DNA of 64,000 nt, from NCBI GenBank assembly GCA_963765875.1, contig CAVXYK010000017.1:383711-447710 (forward strand), given 5' to 3'. The notes under the pieces are model-generated. The model did no database searches. It was not told the origin of the DNA and saw nothing but the letters and a program-made list of their open reading frames with translations. Within the stretch, counting starts at the first letter, position 1. The number at the start of each line of letters is the position of its first letter. The position numbers and the translations under genes were made by a program. Shown in pieces: positions 55,927 through 64,000 of the stretch. Source of the stretch: JAWKOK01 sp963765875. Lineage in GTDB: Bacteria; Chloroflexota; Anaerolineae; Caldilineales; Caldilineaceae.

Positions 55927-56646
55927 TCAGGCCGTCTCCGGTGCGCCAACCTGCTGGGGCCGTGCCGACGCAGTAGCCGCATCTTTCTGGGCGGGCGAGT
56001 CAGGAATCGCACCCAGAATCGGAACACCGAGCGCACGCTCGACGGCAGCCGGGGTGCGCAGGAGATCGGCCTCCATCCACGTCAGCACCAGCACGATTGC
56101 AATGCCGAAGAGCAGGCCGAGCACGGCGCCGGCGATGGCATTGACCTTTGGCTTGGGCTGCGTCTGATCGTAGCCGATGGCCCGGCTGCGAATCTTCACC
56201 TCGATGCGGTCGCTCTTGTCCAGCTGAGCGTAGTAGGCAGTGCGCTCCTCGACAAACTCGTCAGCCAAGGTAAGAGCGATCAACTTGGCCACCTCGCCAT
56301 CCTGATCGAAGGCCTGAATCTTCACAGTGAAGGTGCTCGAATCGGGTTCAACCTGCAAGTTGGCCAGCAGATCGTACGGGTTCATATCGAGCTGAGCACG
56401 TTCGATCACTCGTTGGGCCACTTCCGGCGTCTTGATGTTGGCCGTGAAGTTGCGCATCAGATCTTTGGCCGTATTGCCCAAACCCCAGTCAGGTCGCGCC
56501 GGCACCGTACTCACTTCAACGGTAGCCCGGTACAGGTCTTCCTGAACGTAGCTAATACCATAAGCAGCAACGGCGCCGAGTAACATGGAGACGACGATGA
56601 TCCAACCACGACGGCGCAGAATGCGCATGTATTCTTGAATAGTCAT
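55927..56646 (-). CDS. Wzz/YveK-like chain-length determinant protein
   Basis: The 239-residue membrane protein has the Wzz layout: a short cytoplasmic N-terminus (MTIQEYMRILRRRGW), TM1 (IIVVSMLLGAVAAYGISYV), an extracytoplasmic helical domain (about 35-170), and TM2 (VNAIAGAVLGLLFGIAIVLVL, about 172-195). A cytoplasmic tail (VPILGAIPDSPAQK) follows; the motif before it (LLRTPAAVERALGVPILGAIP) is the usual link to the CpsD ATPase. It would control export or chain length of the polysaccharide. It starts 122 bases downstream of a second Wzz-like gene. Confidence 0.88.
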   Translation of the reverse strand: MTIQEYMRILRRRGWIIVVSMLLGAVAAYGISYVQEDLYRATVEVSTVPARPDWGLGNTAKDLMRNFTANIKTPEVAQRVIERAQLDMNPYDLLANLQVEPDSSTFTVKIQAFDQDGEVAKLIALTLADEFVEERTAYYAQLDKSDRIEVKIRSRAIGYDQTQPKPKVNAIAGAVLGLLFGIAIVLVLTWMEADLLRTPAAVERALGVPILGAIPDSPAQKDAATASARPQQVGAPETA

Positions 56647-56663
56647 TAGACCCTCAGAAAAAA

Positions 56664-56760
56664 ATGGTCAATTGTGAATTGTCAAAGTTCAATTGTCAAT
56701 GGGACGAGTTCCCATCATTGACAATCGAACGTTGACAATTGAGCATTGAAAATTGCTCTT
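56664..56760. repeat. AT-rich inverted repeat, left side of the second Wzz-like gene
   Basis: GTCAAAGTTCAATTGTCAAT and on (56681-56704) pairs with ATCATTGACAATCGAACGTT-type sequence (to about 56736). The same GTCAATGTTCAATTG words occur on the other side of the Wzz-like gene at 57466-57560. Confidence 0.75.
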
Positions 56761-56768
56761 TCGTTCGG

Positions 56769-57462
56769 TCAGCGATGCTTGGGAATCTCGCCGACAACGG
56801 CCATGCCGAATCGTTTCCAAATCCTTGCGTCCGCGCACACTCGTATCCATGTAGTCCATCAGGAAGATGATGCCGATGCCTACCAAAAAGGCGATCAGCA
56901 TGCGAAGCGGCAGATCGACACGATCGCGCATGCTTGCCCCAACCTCGGCCACATGCGGTCCATCAAGCAATGTAATGCCCGCGCCATCGGTGCCCAATTG
57001 TTGAAAATAGAAGGCGCTGTTCTCGGTCAACTCTGCCGCGGACGCATCGGCGATTGCTTCAAGTTGCGCTTGATCACCCCAGTTGAAGCTCAACGTGATG
57101 ATGCGATGCTGTTTGCCGGTTGCGGCGCTGCCCTGTATGACGCCAGGCGGCACGACGATGTTCTCCTCCGCCAGCCGTGTGCTGACCTTGTCGGCAAAGA
57201 GGGCACTGCGTACAACCTCGGTAAAATCGTCAACGAGGTACTCGCTGGTCAACCAGCCATAGTAGCGCGGATCGTAGGCCGTGGTATCCTGATCCGCTGC
57301 CGGCAGCACACCGACCAACATGCGCATGCCCGCAGTGTAGGAGGGCGGTTTCTCTTCCCAAATACGCAGTTGAACCGCGCTGAACAGGCCGACCAATAAG
57401 GACAGCAGTACTGGTATCCACCAGCGGCGTTTGAAGATCTGCCAATACTCGCGTAGTTCCAT
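56769..57462 (-). CDS. Second Wzz-like chain-length determinant protein (3' frameshift)
   Basis: About 231 residues. MELREYWQIFKRRWW and TM1 (IPVLLSLLVGLFSAVQL) open the protein, the periplasmic-type domain follows, and TM2 (LPLRMLIAFLVGIGIIFLMDY) is followed by TSVRGRKDLETI. One indel near 56810 then gives GMAVVGEIPKHR and a stop at 56769, the usual Wzz tail; without the shift the frame would run into the adjoining repeat. Two different Wzz-like proteins with one ATPase suggests a hetero-oligomer or functional split. The gene is flanked by two copies of one AT-rich repeat. Confidence 0.85.
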
Positions 57463-57465
57463 AGA

Positions 57466-57560
57466 GAATTGTCAATGTTCAATTGCCAATGTTCAATTGT
57501 CAATGGATCTCAATGTCCAGCATTAAAAATTGAACGTTGACAATTCACAATTGACCATTA
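57466..57560. repeat. AT-rich inverted repeat, right side of the second Wzz-like gene
   Basis: GAATTGTCAATGTTCAATT (57466-57484) pairs with AATTGAACGTTGACAATTC (57528-57546) with one mismatch. A 14-base direct repetition (TCAATGTTCAATTG, CCAATGTTCAATTG) is included. The stop codon of the glycosyltransferase (57545-57547) lies in this repeat. Confidence 0.8.
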
Positions 57561-58676
57561 ATCACCTGATCTATGTAGCCACGATAATTTGCCATCGAAA
57601 TGTTCTCAACACTAAACCGTTCCGCCTGTGCACGACAGGCCGCCGGGTCGTACGCGCCGGCATCAAATTGCGTCCAACACCGCCCTAAGGCTCTCCGGGG
57701 TCTGTGAATCAAATAGCTCCCCGCTGACACCCGGTTCAACCGTATCGAGTGCACCGCCGCCGGCAAAGGCGATGACCGGTCGTCCTGCCGCCATGGCTTC
57801 AACAGGCGCAATACCAAAATCTTCCAGTCCAGGAAAGATAAACGCTTTACAGCCGCGCAGCAGTTCCAGCGTCTGGGGCTGCCGCCCCATAAAGGTAACG
57901 TTTTCCGGCGCGCTTGCCTCCAGCATATCCCGATCCCGACCATCGCCGACAATGACCAGCTTCTCCTGCGGCAGTTGGCGAAAGGCCTCAATCGCCAGAT
58001 CAAGACGCTTGTACGGAATCAACCGACTGACGATCAGAAAGTAGTCGCCGACTTGCCCTTCCGGATCGGGTGTAAAGGCAGCGGTATCGACCGGTGGATA
58101 GATTACCACACTCTCCCGCCCATAGATCTCCCGGATCCGCTGCTGCACCACATGGCTGATGGCCACAAAGTGGTCCACCCGCTGAGCCGCCGCTAGATCC
58201 CAGCGTCGAAGCATGGAGAGCACTGGCTGCAGCCCGGCGTTGACCAGGCCGCCGATCTGTTCGCGTTCCCGATACTGCTCGTAGAGCCACAGGAACCGGG
58301 TCGGCGTCAGGCAATAGCAAATATGGATTGCTTTTTGGTCGCCGTTGCAGGTTCGAACACCGTGGCAGAAGCCACTCTTATTGCTCAACACCAGATCATA
58401 GTCGCTCAGATCCATGCGCTCAAACGCACGCGGATAGACCGGCAGGTAGCGCTGGTGATTGTCTGCGATGCCGGGCAGCCTCTGCATGAAGCTTGTACGA
58501 ATCGGCAGTTCACGGTAGCGGTCAGGCATATGATCAGGCGCATAGATGCTGGTGTAGATTGGTGACTCAGGAAAGATGTCGGCCAGCTCTTCCAATACAT
58601 TCTCGGCGCCGCCCAGCTGATTCAGCCAGTCGTGCACCAGCGCAACCCGCGGCTGCACCGAAGACGCAGTGCTCAT
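57545..58676 (-). CDS. Glycosyltransferase family 4 (one frameshift)
   Basis: About 377 residues. The N-terminal domain has VALVHDWLNQLGGAENVLEEL (the GGAE loop typical of GT4) and YDLVLSNKSGFCHGV. The C-terminal domain has YFLIVSRLIPYKRLDLAIEAF, KLVIVGDGRDRDML and the E-x7-E block FGIAPVEAMAAGRPVIAFAGGG. The frame changes near 57665 and the last part (FDAGAYDPAACRAQAERFS) is the usual GT4 helical end. Donor and acceptor are unknown; dTDP-rhamnose would fit the neighbouring rml genes. The ATG at 58676 overlaps the chorismate mutase stop (ATGA), so the two are translationally coupled. Confidence 0.9.
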
Positions 58677-59043
58677 ACCCATTCCGTCTCAGAAGGTCCA
58701 GAGTCGTTGCCGTCGGGCGATGATCGCGCGTTGACGCCTCCAAGGGCTGCCATTTCGTGGGCAATGAAATGGTCGATCAAGTCTCGATAGAGTTGTTCAA
58801 TCACGTCTGCGTCAAGCCCCACTTCAACGGCCCAAGTTCTTCGCTGTTGCAGCACTGCCTTATACCGTTCGGGGGCGCGCACATCGTCTGCAGTCGATTT
58901 GAAACGCATGATCGCCTTAACATACTCGAATCGCCGTCCCAGCGCGCCACAATCTCGTGATCGATGGCATCGATCGCGTCACGGATCTCTTCGATACTGC
59001 TGCAATCATCCGGCGCCTTCATCGCATTCAGCCCATCCGACAT
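58673..59043 (-). CDS. Chorismate mutase, AroQ/PchB type (one frameshift)
   Basis: A protein of about 123 residues with the all-helical chorismate mutase fold. The N-terminal helix reads SSIEEIRDAIDAIDHEIVA; one indel near 58935 leads to LGRRFEYVKAIMRFK, then RAPERYKAVLQQRRTWAVE and a final helix (VIEQLYRDLIDHFIAHEM). The R-x-I-D-x-I-D and K-x3-R-x2-ER arrangement is the active-site pattern; PchB-like isochorismate pyruvate lyases look very similar. A short polar tail follows. The gene is coupled by ATGA overlap to the GT4 gene, an unusual partner. Confidence 0.82.
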
Positions 59044-59474
59044 TCGTCTTCACTCGTCCCGCCCGATCATCTCATTTCTCTGGAAAACCGCGACTTTCAC
59101 CCAGCGAAAGTGTGCCAGCATTGTACCGTAGGTAGCAGACCGGTCCAAACCCGATCCCCTGCTCTTCAGGAGAAAAAGATGCGACGTTTCACCGAAAAAC
59201 ACTGCCGCAACCACTACAAAACACATAGGGCGTATGCTGGCGTCACTCATATCCAATCAATTTGCCGCCGCGAATTTCGGACGTCAGATGTCAGAAGCCA
59301 AGACTTCTCACCCCCGATGCAAGTGGATTGGCGCAAGACTTTCTCGACAGAATAGAGACCTTCGACAGTAAGGAACTCTCAGTTGTCAGACCTGGTCATC
59401 ATCCTGATCATCTGCACATGAGTTTTGGTCTCACATCGATCATCGACACGATAAACTCAGGAAACGGAGCACCT
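59044..59474. other. Intergenic region between divergent loci
   Basis: About 430 bases. The only open frame with a ribosome binding site (ATG at 59179, 58 codons) has no recognisable features. No strong repeat or promoter is seen. Confidence 0.4.
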
Positions 59475-60567
59475 ATGTACTCATTTGACATGACAACCGA
59501 GCAGAAGATGTTGGTGGATACCGTGCATCGCTATGCTGAAGAACAGCTGCGCACAGTCTACCGAGAGGCTGAAGAATCGCGCGACAGTGCCGGAAGAAGC
59601 GATCCTGACCGGCTGGGAGATTGGCCTTCTGCCCGGCAGCATCGAGGAAGATTTCGGTGGGTTCGGCGAATATTCGGCCATCACCAGCGCCCTCTATCTG
59701 GAAGAGTTGGGCTGGGGCGATGTTGCAGTCAGCTTGCATTTGCTGACGCCCAGCCTCTTCGCCACGCCGATTGCCCTCTTCGGCAGCAAGAAACAGAAGG
59801 AGACCTACCTGCCCCTCTTCTGCGACGAAGCCGTTCCCAAGGCGACCGCCGCCATTGTCGAGCCGGTCTATCAGTTTGATCCCGGCGATCTGGAGACGAC
59901 GGCCGAGAAGGTAAGTGATGGTTTCGTGTTAAACGGCAAGAAGACGTATGTCCCGCTGGCCAATGAGGCGGAGTTGTTTCTCATTTACGCGCAGGAGAAG
60001 GGCACAACGCAGGGCTTCATTGTGCCTGCCGACTCGCCGGGGCTCAAGGTAGGCGAACGCATCAGCATGATGGGCGCCAAAGCATTGGCCGTCTACAACC
60101 TGGAACTGGACAACGTGAAAGTGCCCAAGGCCAATCGTCTCGGCGGCCTGAAAGGCATCCGCATCAATCGGCTGTTGACGGTAAGTCGCATCGGCCTGGC
60201 GGCCCTTGCCGTCGGGCAAGCACGCGCCGCCTTTGAGTATGCCCTTGCCTACGCCAAGGAGCGCGAGGCCTTCGGCGAGCCGATTGCCCACCGGCAGAGC
60301 ATCGCCTTCATGCTGGCCAATATGCGCATTGAACTGGAAGCCGCGCGGTTGGTCGCCTGGGAAGCCGCCTATCTGTACGATCAGGGCGAAGACGCCTCCA
60401 AGTCTGCCGTGCTGGCCAAACAGTATGCTGACAAAGCCGTCCTTGAAGTGACGGACAGCGCCGTACAGATTCTCGGCGGCCACGGCTACATCCGCGAACA
60501 TCCGGTGGAACTGTGGCTGCGCAACGGCCGCGGCTTTGCGACCTGGGATGGGATGTTGGTGGCATAG
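59475..60567 (+). CDS. Acyl-CoA dehydrogenase (one frameshift)
   Basis: A flavoprotein of about 364 residues that introduces a trans-2,3 double bond into an acyl-CoA. The ATG at 59475 gives MYSFDMTTEQKMLVDTVHRY. One indel near 59580 leads to VPEEAILTGWEIGLLPGSI, then EDFGGFGEYSAITSALYLEE. The middle beta domain (KVSDGFVLNGKKTYVPLANEA) and the C-terminal helices (AFEYALAYAKEREAFGEPIA, then QILGGHGYIREHPVE) are standard. The catalytic base, usually a glutamate in the last helical block, is not securely placed. GGAAACGGAG precedes the start. A second family member follows 55 bases later. Confidence 0.88.
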
Positions 60568-60621
60568 CGGGCTACCTGCGGGCAGGCGGATAGACATGTG
60601 CTGAGACAATGGAGTAACAGA

Positions 60622-61916
60622 ATGGCGATTGAATTTAAGACACCCGAAATAATTGAAAAGCAACTGCGACAAGTCAACATTGTTGCAGAGAATGTCATGC
60701 GGCCCGAGAGCCGCGTTCTTGATGATCTCGAACACGAGCGACCGGTCAAGTTCATCAACATGATGTGGCCGTCCATGATCGAGATGGAGCGCAATAATCT
60801 GTCGGCATCGCTGGCCCGCTCGGCACGCAGCGCCAATGGAACCAACGGCGTCAACGGAGGCTAATGGGTCAAATGGCGCCCCCAAGGCAGAGCATCGCCC
60901 ACATGCTCTTGATCCACACCGTTGAAGCACTGAGTTGGGGTGATGCAGGCGTCTATCTCTGCATCCCTTCCAGTGCCTTGGCTGGAGGCGCCATCAACGC
61001 AGTGGGGACGCCCGAGCAGCTTGAGCGCTTCCTAACTCGCTTCACCGAAGGCGAGCCCAAATGGGGCGCGATGGCAATGACTGAGCCGCAAGCCGGTTCA
61101 GACACGAGCAACATTCAGACCACGGCCTCCTATGATGCAGAGACTGACGAGTATGTATTCAACGGCCAGAAGATCTTCTGCACCAGCGGCAAGCTGGCGC
61201 TTGAGGAATCCGACGGCATTGTGGTTGTGTGGGCAACCGTGGACAAGACGGCAGGCCGCGCCGGCATGAAGCCGTTTGTCGTTGAAAGCGGGACACCGGG
61301 CGTAACCATTGCCAAGACTGAGGACAAGCTGGGCATCCGCGCCAGCGACACCGTGAGTCTCTTCTTCGATAATTGTCGCATTCCAGCCCAGAATCTGCTC
61401 GGCGATGCCGACGTCCAGACCGGCGGCGGCAACAAGGGGTTCAAGGGCGCGATGAAAACCTTTGACGCCACGCGGCCCCTTGTCAGCGCCAGCGCCAACG
61501 GCATTGCCCGTGCGGCCTTCGAATACACACGGGACATTCTGGCCAAAGAAGGCGTACGCATGGACTATACCAAACCGCGCTGGAAACTGAGCGCCGTCCA
61601 GGCGGATCTGCTGGAAATGGAAGCCCAGGTCCGAGCCGCCTGGCTGTTGACATTGAAGGCCACCGCCCTGTTGGATGCCAAGAAAGAGAACAGTTTGGAA
61701 TCCTCGATGGCCAAGGTCAAGGCGGGCAAGTCGGTCGTTTGGGTGACACAGAAGGCCGTAGAGTTGCTGGGGCCGCTTGGCTATTCCACAGAGTTGTTAG
61801 TGGAGAAGTGGATGCGCGACGCCAAGATCAACGATATCTTTGAAGGGACCGGCCAGATCAACACGTTGATCGTGGCACGCCAGATCCTGGGATACAGCCG
61901 TAAAGAGCTGCGGTAG
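60622..61916 (+). CDS. Second acyl-CoA dehydrogenase, with Asn-Gly linker (frameshifted)
   Basis: About 430 residues. The N-terminal helical segment (IEFKTPEIIEKQLRQVNIV) ends in a low-complexity stretch (NGTNGVNGG), where the frame stops at 60864; one base later the coding continues in another frame, first as more Asn-Gly (NGSNGAPKAEHR) and then VEALSWGDAGVYLCIPSSAL. AMAMTEPQAGSDTSNIQTTA and EYVFNGQKIFCTSG are the FAD/acyl-CoA blocks, and LLGPLGYSTELLVEKWMRDA with DIFEGTGQINTLIVARQILG ends the protein. It likely forms a pair, perhaps a heteromer, with the preceding gene. Start set by GGAGTAACAG. A perfect 20-bp hairpin follows the stop. Confidence 0.87.
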
Positions 61917-61951
61917 GATCATCTGGCGGGAATGACGACGTCTATTGACCA

Positions 61952-61993
61952 GGCCGCCCGTGCAGGCGCAACGTTGCGCCTGCACGGGCGGCC
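61952..61993. terminator. Strong hairpin terminator after the acyl-CoA dehydrogenases
   Basis: GGCCGCCCGTGCAGGCGCAA (61952-61971) and its perfect complement (61974-61993) form a 20-bp stem with a two-base loop, followed by TTTCCATTTT. Confidence 0.85.
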
Positions 61994-62003
61994 TTTCCAT
62001 TTT

Positions 62004-62074
62004 GGGTCTCTGAGAAATTGTGGGTCATGGCCTAGACCTCCGGGAGGTCTAGCGCCACAATTGCTCAGAGATCC
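62004..62074. repeat. Imperfect long hairpin
   Basis: GGGTCTCTGAGAAATTGTGG pairs with CCACAATTGCTCAGAGATCCC-type sequence, and CTAGACCTCC-GGGAGGTCTAG forms the perfect tip around 62032-62052. It looks like a dispersed palindromic element or an RNA structure. Confidence 0.7.
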
Positions 62075-62176
62075 CCTATTTTGCTGCGTGCGTCTCCGTA
62101 ATACAAATAATCGTTCCTCGGAAGCTCTTCAATGGGCGTCACCGTCGGGTGCAATACACGCTGGGGGCCGGTTCAT

Positions 62177-62247
62177 AGCATTCCGGGATTGAGCCAGCAC
62201 ACGGCTCGACATACGGCGACGTCGCCGTGGCTCAATCCCGGAATGCT
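62177..62247. repeat. Perfect 20-bp stem hairpin upstream of the winged-helix gene
   Basis: AGCATTCCGGGATTGAGCCA (62177-62196) and its exact complement (62228-62247). Inside lies a second palindrome, CGGCGACGTCGCCG. It is the third hairpin in 300 bases. Confidence 0.8.
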
Positions 62248-62379
62248 GACGCCGATCTCGACAGTTTCGCCCCAAACTGAATTACACCCGTTCACCGTCA
62301 CCATCGTTGACACAACATGACACAGGTGCTATGATTCAGCCATTGAATTCAATGATTGAATCCTTGCGACTTGCACGCT

Positions 62380-62871
62380 ATGGCTAGCCAGAACGTCTCA
62401 TCCGAAAATGAACTGCAACTGCTGGAAGCGCTGGATGGCTCGCCGGAGACCACCCAGGCGGAGCTTGCCGCGCAGGTTGGCGTGGCTGTAGGAACGGTCA
62501 ACTGGTACCTCAAGCGCTGGTCCACCAAGGGCTACGTCAAGGTCAGCCGCATGGGGCGCTGGAACTGGCACTATTTGCTGACCAAGGAAGGTATGGCGGC
62601 CAAGGCCCGACTGGCCAGCGAGTATGTAGACGCCTCAATGGCACTTTACCGGCGTACACGAGCCGAAGCGCAGCGTCTGTTGACGGAGATCAAGGCGGTG
62701 GGCTATGAGCAGGTCTACATTGATGGCGATGGTGAGATCGGCGAAATCTGTAGGCTGACTTGTCTTGAAATACAGGTACAGTGGCTGGCTCAGCCGGATA
62801 ATGACCAACCCAGCATCATCATCGATGGCACAAAGCTAACAGTCGCCTGGCCACAGGAGGAAGACAATTGA
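62380..62871 (+). CDS. Winged-helix DNA-binding regulator
   Basis: A 163-residue protein with an N-terminal MarR/Lrp-like winged helix: ELQLLEALDGSPETTQAEL, AAQVGVAVGTVNWYLKRW as the recognition helix, and GYVKVSRMGRWNWHYLLTK as the wing. A helical linker (LYRRTRAEAQRLLTEIKAVG) and a small C-terminal domain (VYIDGDGEIGEICRLTCLE) follow, which may sense a ligand. Its stop overlaps the start of the nucleotidyltransferase-kinase fusion, so the two are coupled and it may control this sugar pathway. The ATG at 62380 is chosen over an upstream in-frame ATG by the family-like N-terminus. Confidence 0.8.
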   Translation: MASQNVSSENELQLLEALDGSPETTQAELAAQVGVAVGTVNWYLKRWSTKGYVKVSRMGRWNWHYLLTKEGMAAKARLASEYVDASMALYRRTRAEAQRLLTEIKAVGYEQVYIDGDGEIGEICRLTCLEIQVQWLAQPDNDQPSIIIDGTKLTVAWPQEEDN

Positions 62872-64000
62872 GCAAAAAGAGCGTATTTGTCAGCGGTTGT
62901 TTTGATCTGTTGCATAGCGGGCATGTTGAGTTTTTCCAGCGCGCAGCCGCCTTTGGCGATCTGACTGTGGCGTTGGGCTCCGACAAGACCGTCTTTGATC
63001 TGAAGGGTCGCCCGCCGGTCAACAGCGAAGAAGAGCGCCGCTTCATGGCCGGCTCCGTCTCCTGCGTCAGCCAGGCGATTGTCTCCAGCGGCTCAGGCTA
63101 TCTGGACTTCGAACCGGAATTGCGCGAGTCTGAAGCCGGACATATTTGTCGTCAATGAAGACGGCAACACGCCCGACAAACGCAGGCTGTGCCGATCACT
63201 GGGCATCGACTATGTGGTGTTGCACCGGGAACCACACGCAGGCCTGCAAGCCACGCTCTACGACAGCATTGCGAACCGTCCAGCAGTTGCCCTATCGCAT
63301 CGACCTGGCCGGCGGCTGGCTGGACCAGCCCTTTGTCTCCAAACATCATCCCGGCTCCGTGATCACGCTCTCCATCGAGCCGACGGTGGAGTTCAACGAG
63401 CGCAGCGGCATGGCCAGCAGCACGCGTCGGACCGCCATCGATCTGTGGGGCAACCGGCTGCCCCACGACGATCTGGAGAAGACCACGCGCATTCTCTTCT
63501 GCTGCGACAATCCGCCGGGCAGCGACTATGTCTCCGGCTCGCAGGATGCCATCGGCATCGTCTACCCTGGGTTGGCGAAAGCGACCTATGATGGGGGACT
63601 ATTGGCCGCAGCAAATTGAGCACGTTGGCCAGGAGGATCTGTTGCAGTTTGTCGAGAACCTGCTCTACCTGATCCCGCTGGGGCCGCGCCATTCGGAGTA
63701 TGACGTGTTGAGCGACACCGATATCACGCCGGCCAACGCCAAGGCCCTGGCCGACGCCACCGATGCCTGTTGGCAGGCCATCCTGGATCAGGACGTGGCG
63801 GCATTTCGGGCAGGCCTTCCGTGCCTCGTTCGAGGCGCAGATCGCCATGTTCCCCCACATGAGCAATCCATTGGTCGAGGAGTTGATCGAGCAATATCGC
63901 CATCCGGCACTGGGGTGGAAGCTATCAGGAGCCGGTGGCGGCGGCTACCTCATTTTGGTGGCGGACAAGCCCATCGATGATGCATTGCGCTGTGTGGCGC
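62868..64000 (+). CDS. Nucleotidyltransferase-GHMP kinase fusion, runs off the window (frameshifted)
   Basis: The N-terminal domain is a cytidylyltransferase-like fold with VSGCFDLLHSGHVEFFQRAA, containing the H-x-G-H nucleotide-binding motif, and LGSDKTVFDLKGRPP. It is followed by IFVVNEDGNTPDKRRLC. A GHMP sugar-kinase domain comes next: YRIDLAGGWLDQPFVSKHHP, the ATP-loop-like SGMASSTRRTA, and near the edge KLSGAGGGGYLILVADKP. Such fusions probably activate a sugar (1-kinase plus nucleotidyl transfer, as in heptose or fucose salvage), but the substrate is unknown. At least four indels lie near 63135, 63255, 63590 and 63815. The TTG start at 62868 is set by ACAGGAGG nine bases upstream and overlaps the regulator stop (TTGA). 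Confidence 0.82.

Noticed and set aside
59179..59355. 58-codon gene with a good ribosome binding site (AGGAGAA)
   Set aside because: Composition is not protein-like, there is no motif, and it lies in a divergent gap; possible but not supported enough to annotate.

Overview
This window looks like chromosome of a free-living heterotrophic bacterium, most likely a Chloroflexota member of the Anaerolineae/Caldilineae type. That is an inference from gene content: surface proteins with long TP-rich linkers, a DUF2079-type membrane protein, an AAA-ATPase fused to a PhoB-type DNA-binding domain, a trigger factor with a long acidic tail and a BisC-like molybdoenzyme. There is no phage, insertion sequence, rRNA operon or CRISPR array. 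One tRNA (Leu-UAA) is present.

Layout. 1-331: end of a biotin-dependent carboxylase subunit. 657-4532: a three-gene molybdenum hydroxylase (FAD, 2Fe-2S and Mo subunits), followed by a small membrane protein and a MoaD-type sulfur carrier. 5.4-13.7 kb: a DUF4397 secreted protein, then housekeeping genes mutL, tig, clpP, clpX and fbp. 13.7-25.6 kb: an ATPase/winged-helix regulator, a DMSO-reductase-family molybdoenzyme, a gamma-glutamylcysteine ligase/HAD pair, a YbaK deacylase, and xylulokinase between two L,D-transpeptidases. 25.9-38.8 kb: tRNA-Leu, a nested inverted-repeat region that may encode a structured RNA, a nitroreductase, RqcH/NFACT, a FemAB-like acetyltransferase, a 1006-residue surface protein, NurA, an AI-2E family transporter and an SDR. 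38.9-49.1 kb: a deiodinase-like redoxin with an in-frame UGA, a TerB-like protein, a secreted protein, gcvP under a tandem glycine riboswitch, a TauE-type exporter, a TrkA-type K+ channel and a GNAT protein. 49.1-59.0 kb, all on the minus strand: an exopolysaccharide locus (rmlB, rmlA-like, CpsD-like ATPase, DUF2079, two Wzz-like proteins, GT4) ending upstream in a chorismate mutase. 59.5-64.0 kb: two acyl-CoA dehydrogenases, then a winged-helix regulator overlapping a nucleotidyltransferase-GHMP kinase fusion that runs off the window.

Most interesting item: the minus-strand gene at 38885-39586. Its reconstructed protein carries an iodothyronine-deiodinase-like core in which the catalytic position is a UGA codon (39379-39381). 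Ten bases downstream is a perfect 7-bp hairpin with a GGC loop, which fits the bacterial SECIS pattern. I read it as a bacterial selenoprotein with a U-x-x-C active site.

Sequence quality. Single-base indels break many conserved genes, but unevenly: at about 0-1.3 kb, 38.7-49.1 kb and 53-64 kb, while 1.6-38.7 kb is nearly clean. In every case motifs continue in another frame. I therefore treat them as consensus errors and give coordinates for the whole reconstructed gene. Intergenic DNA is rich in inverted repeats, including a dispersed family with an exact 10-bp period.
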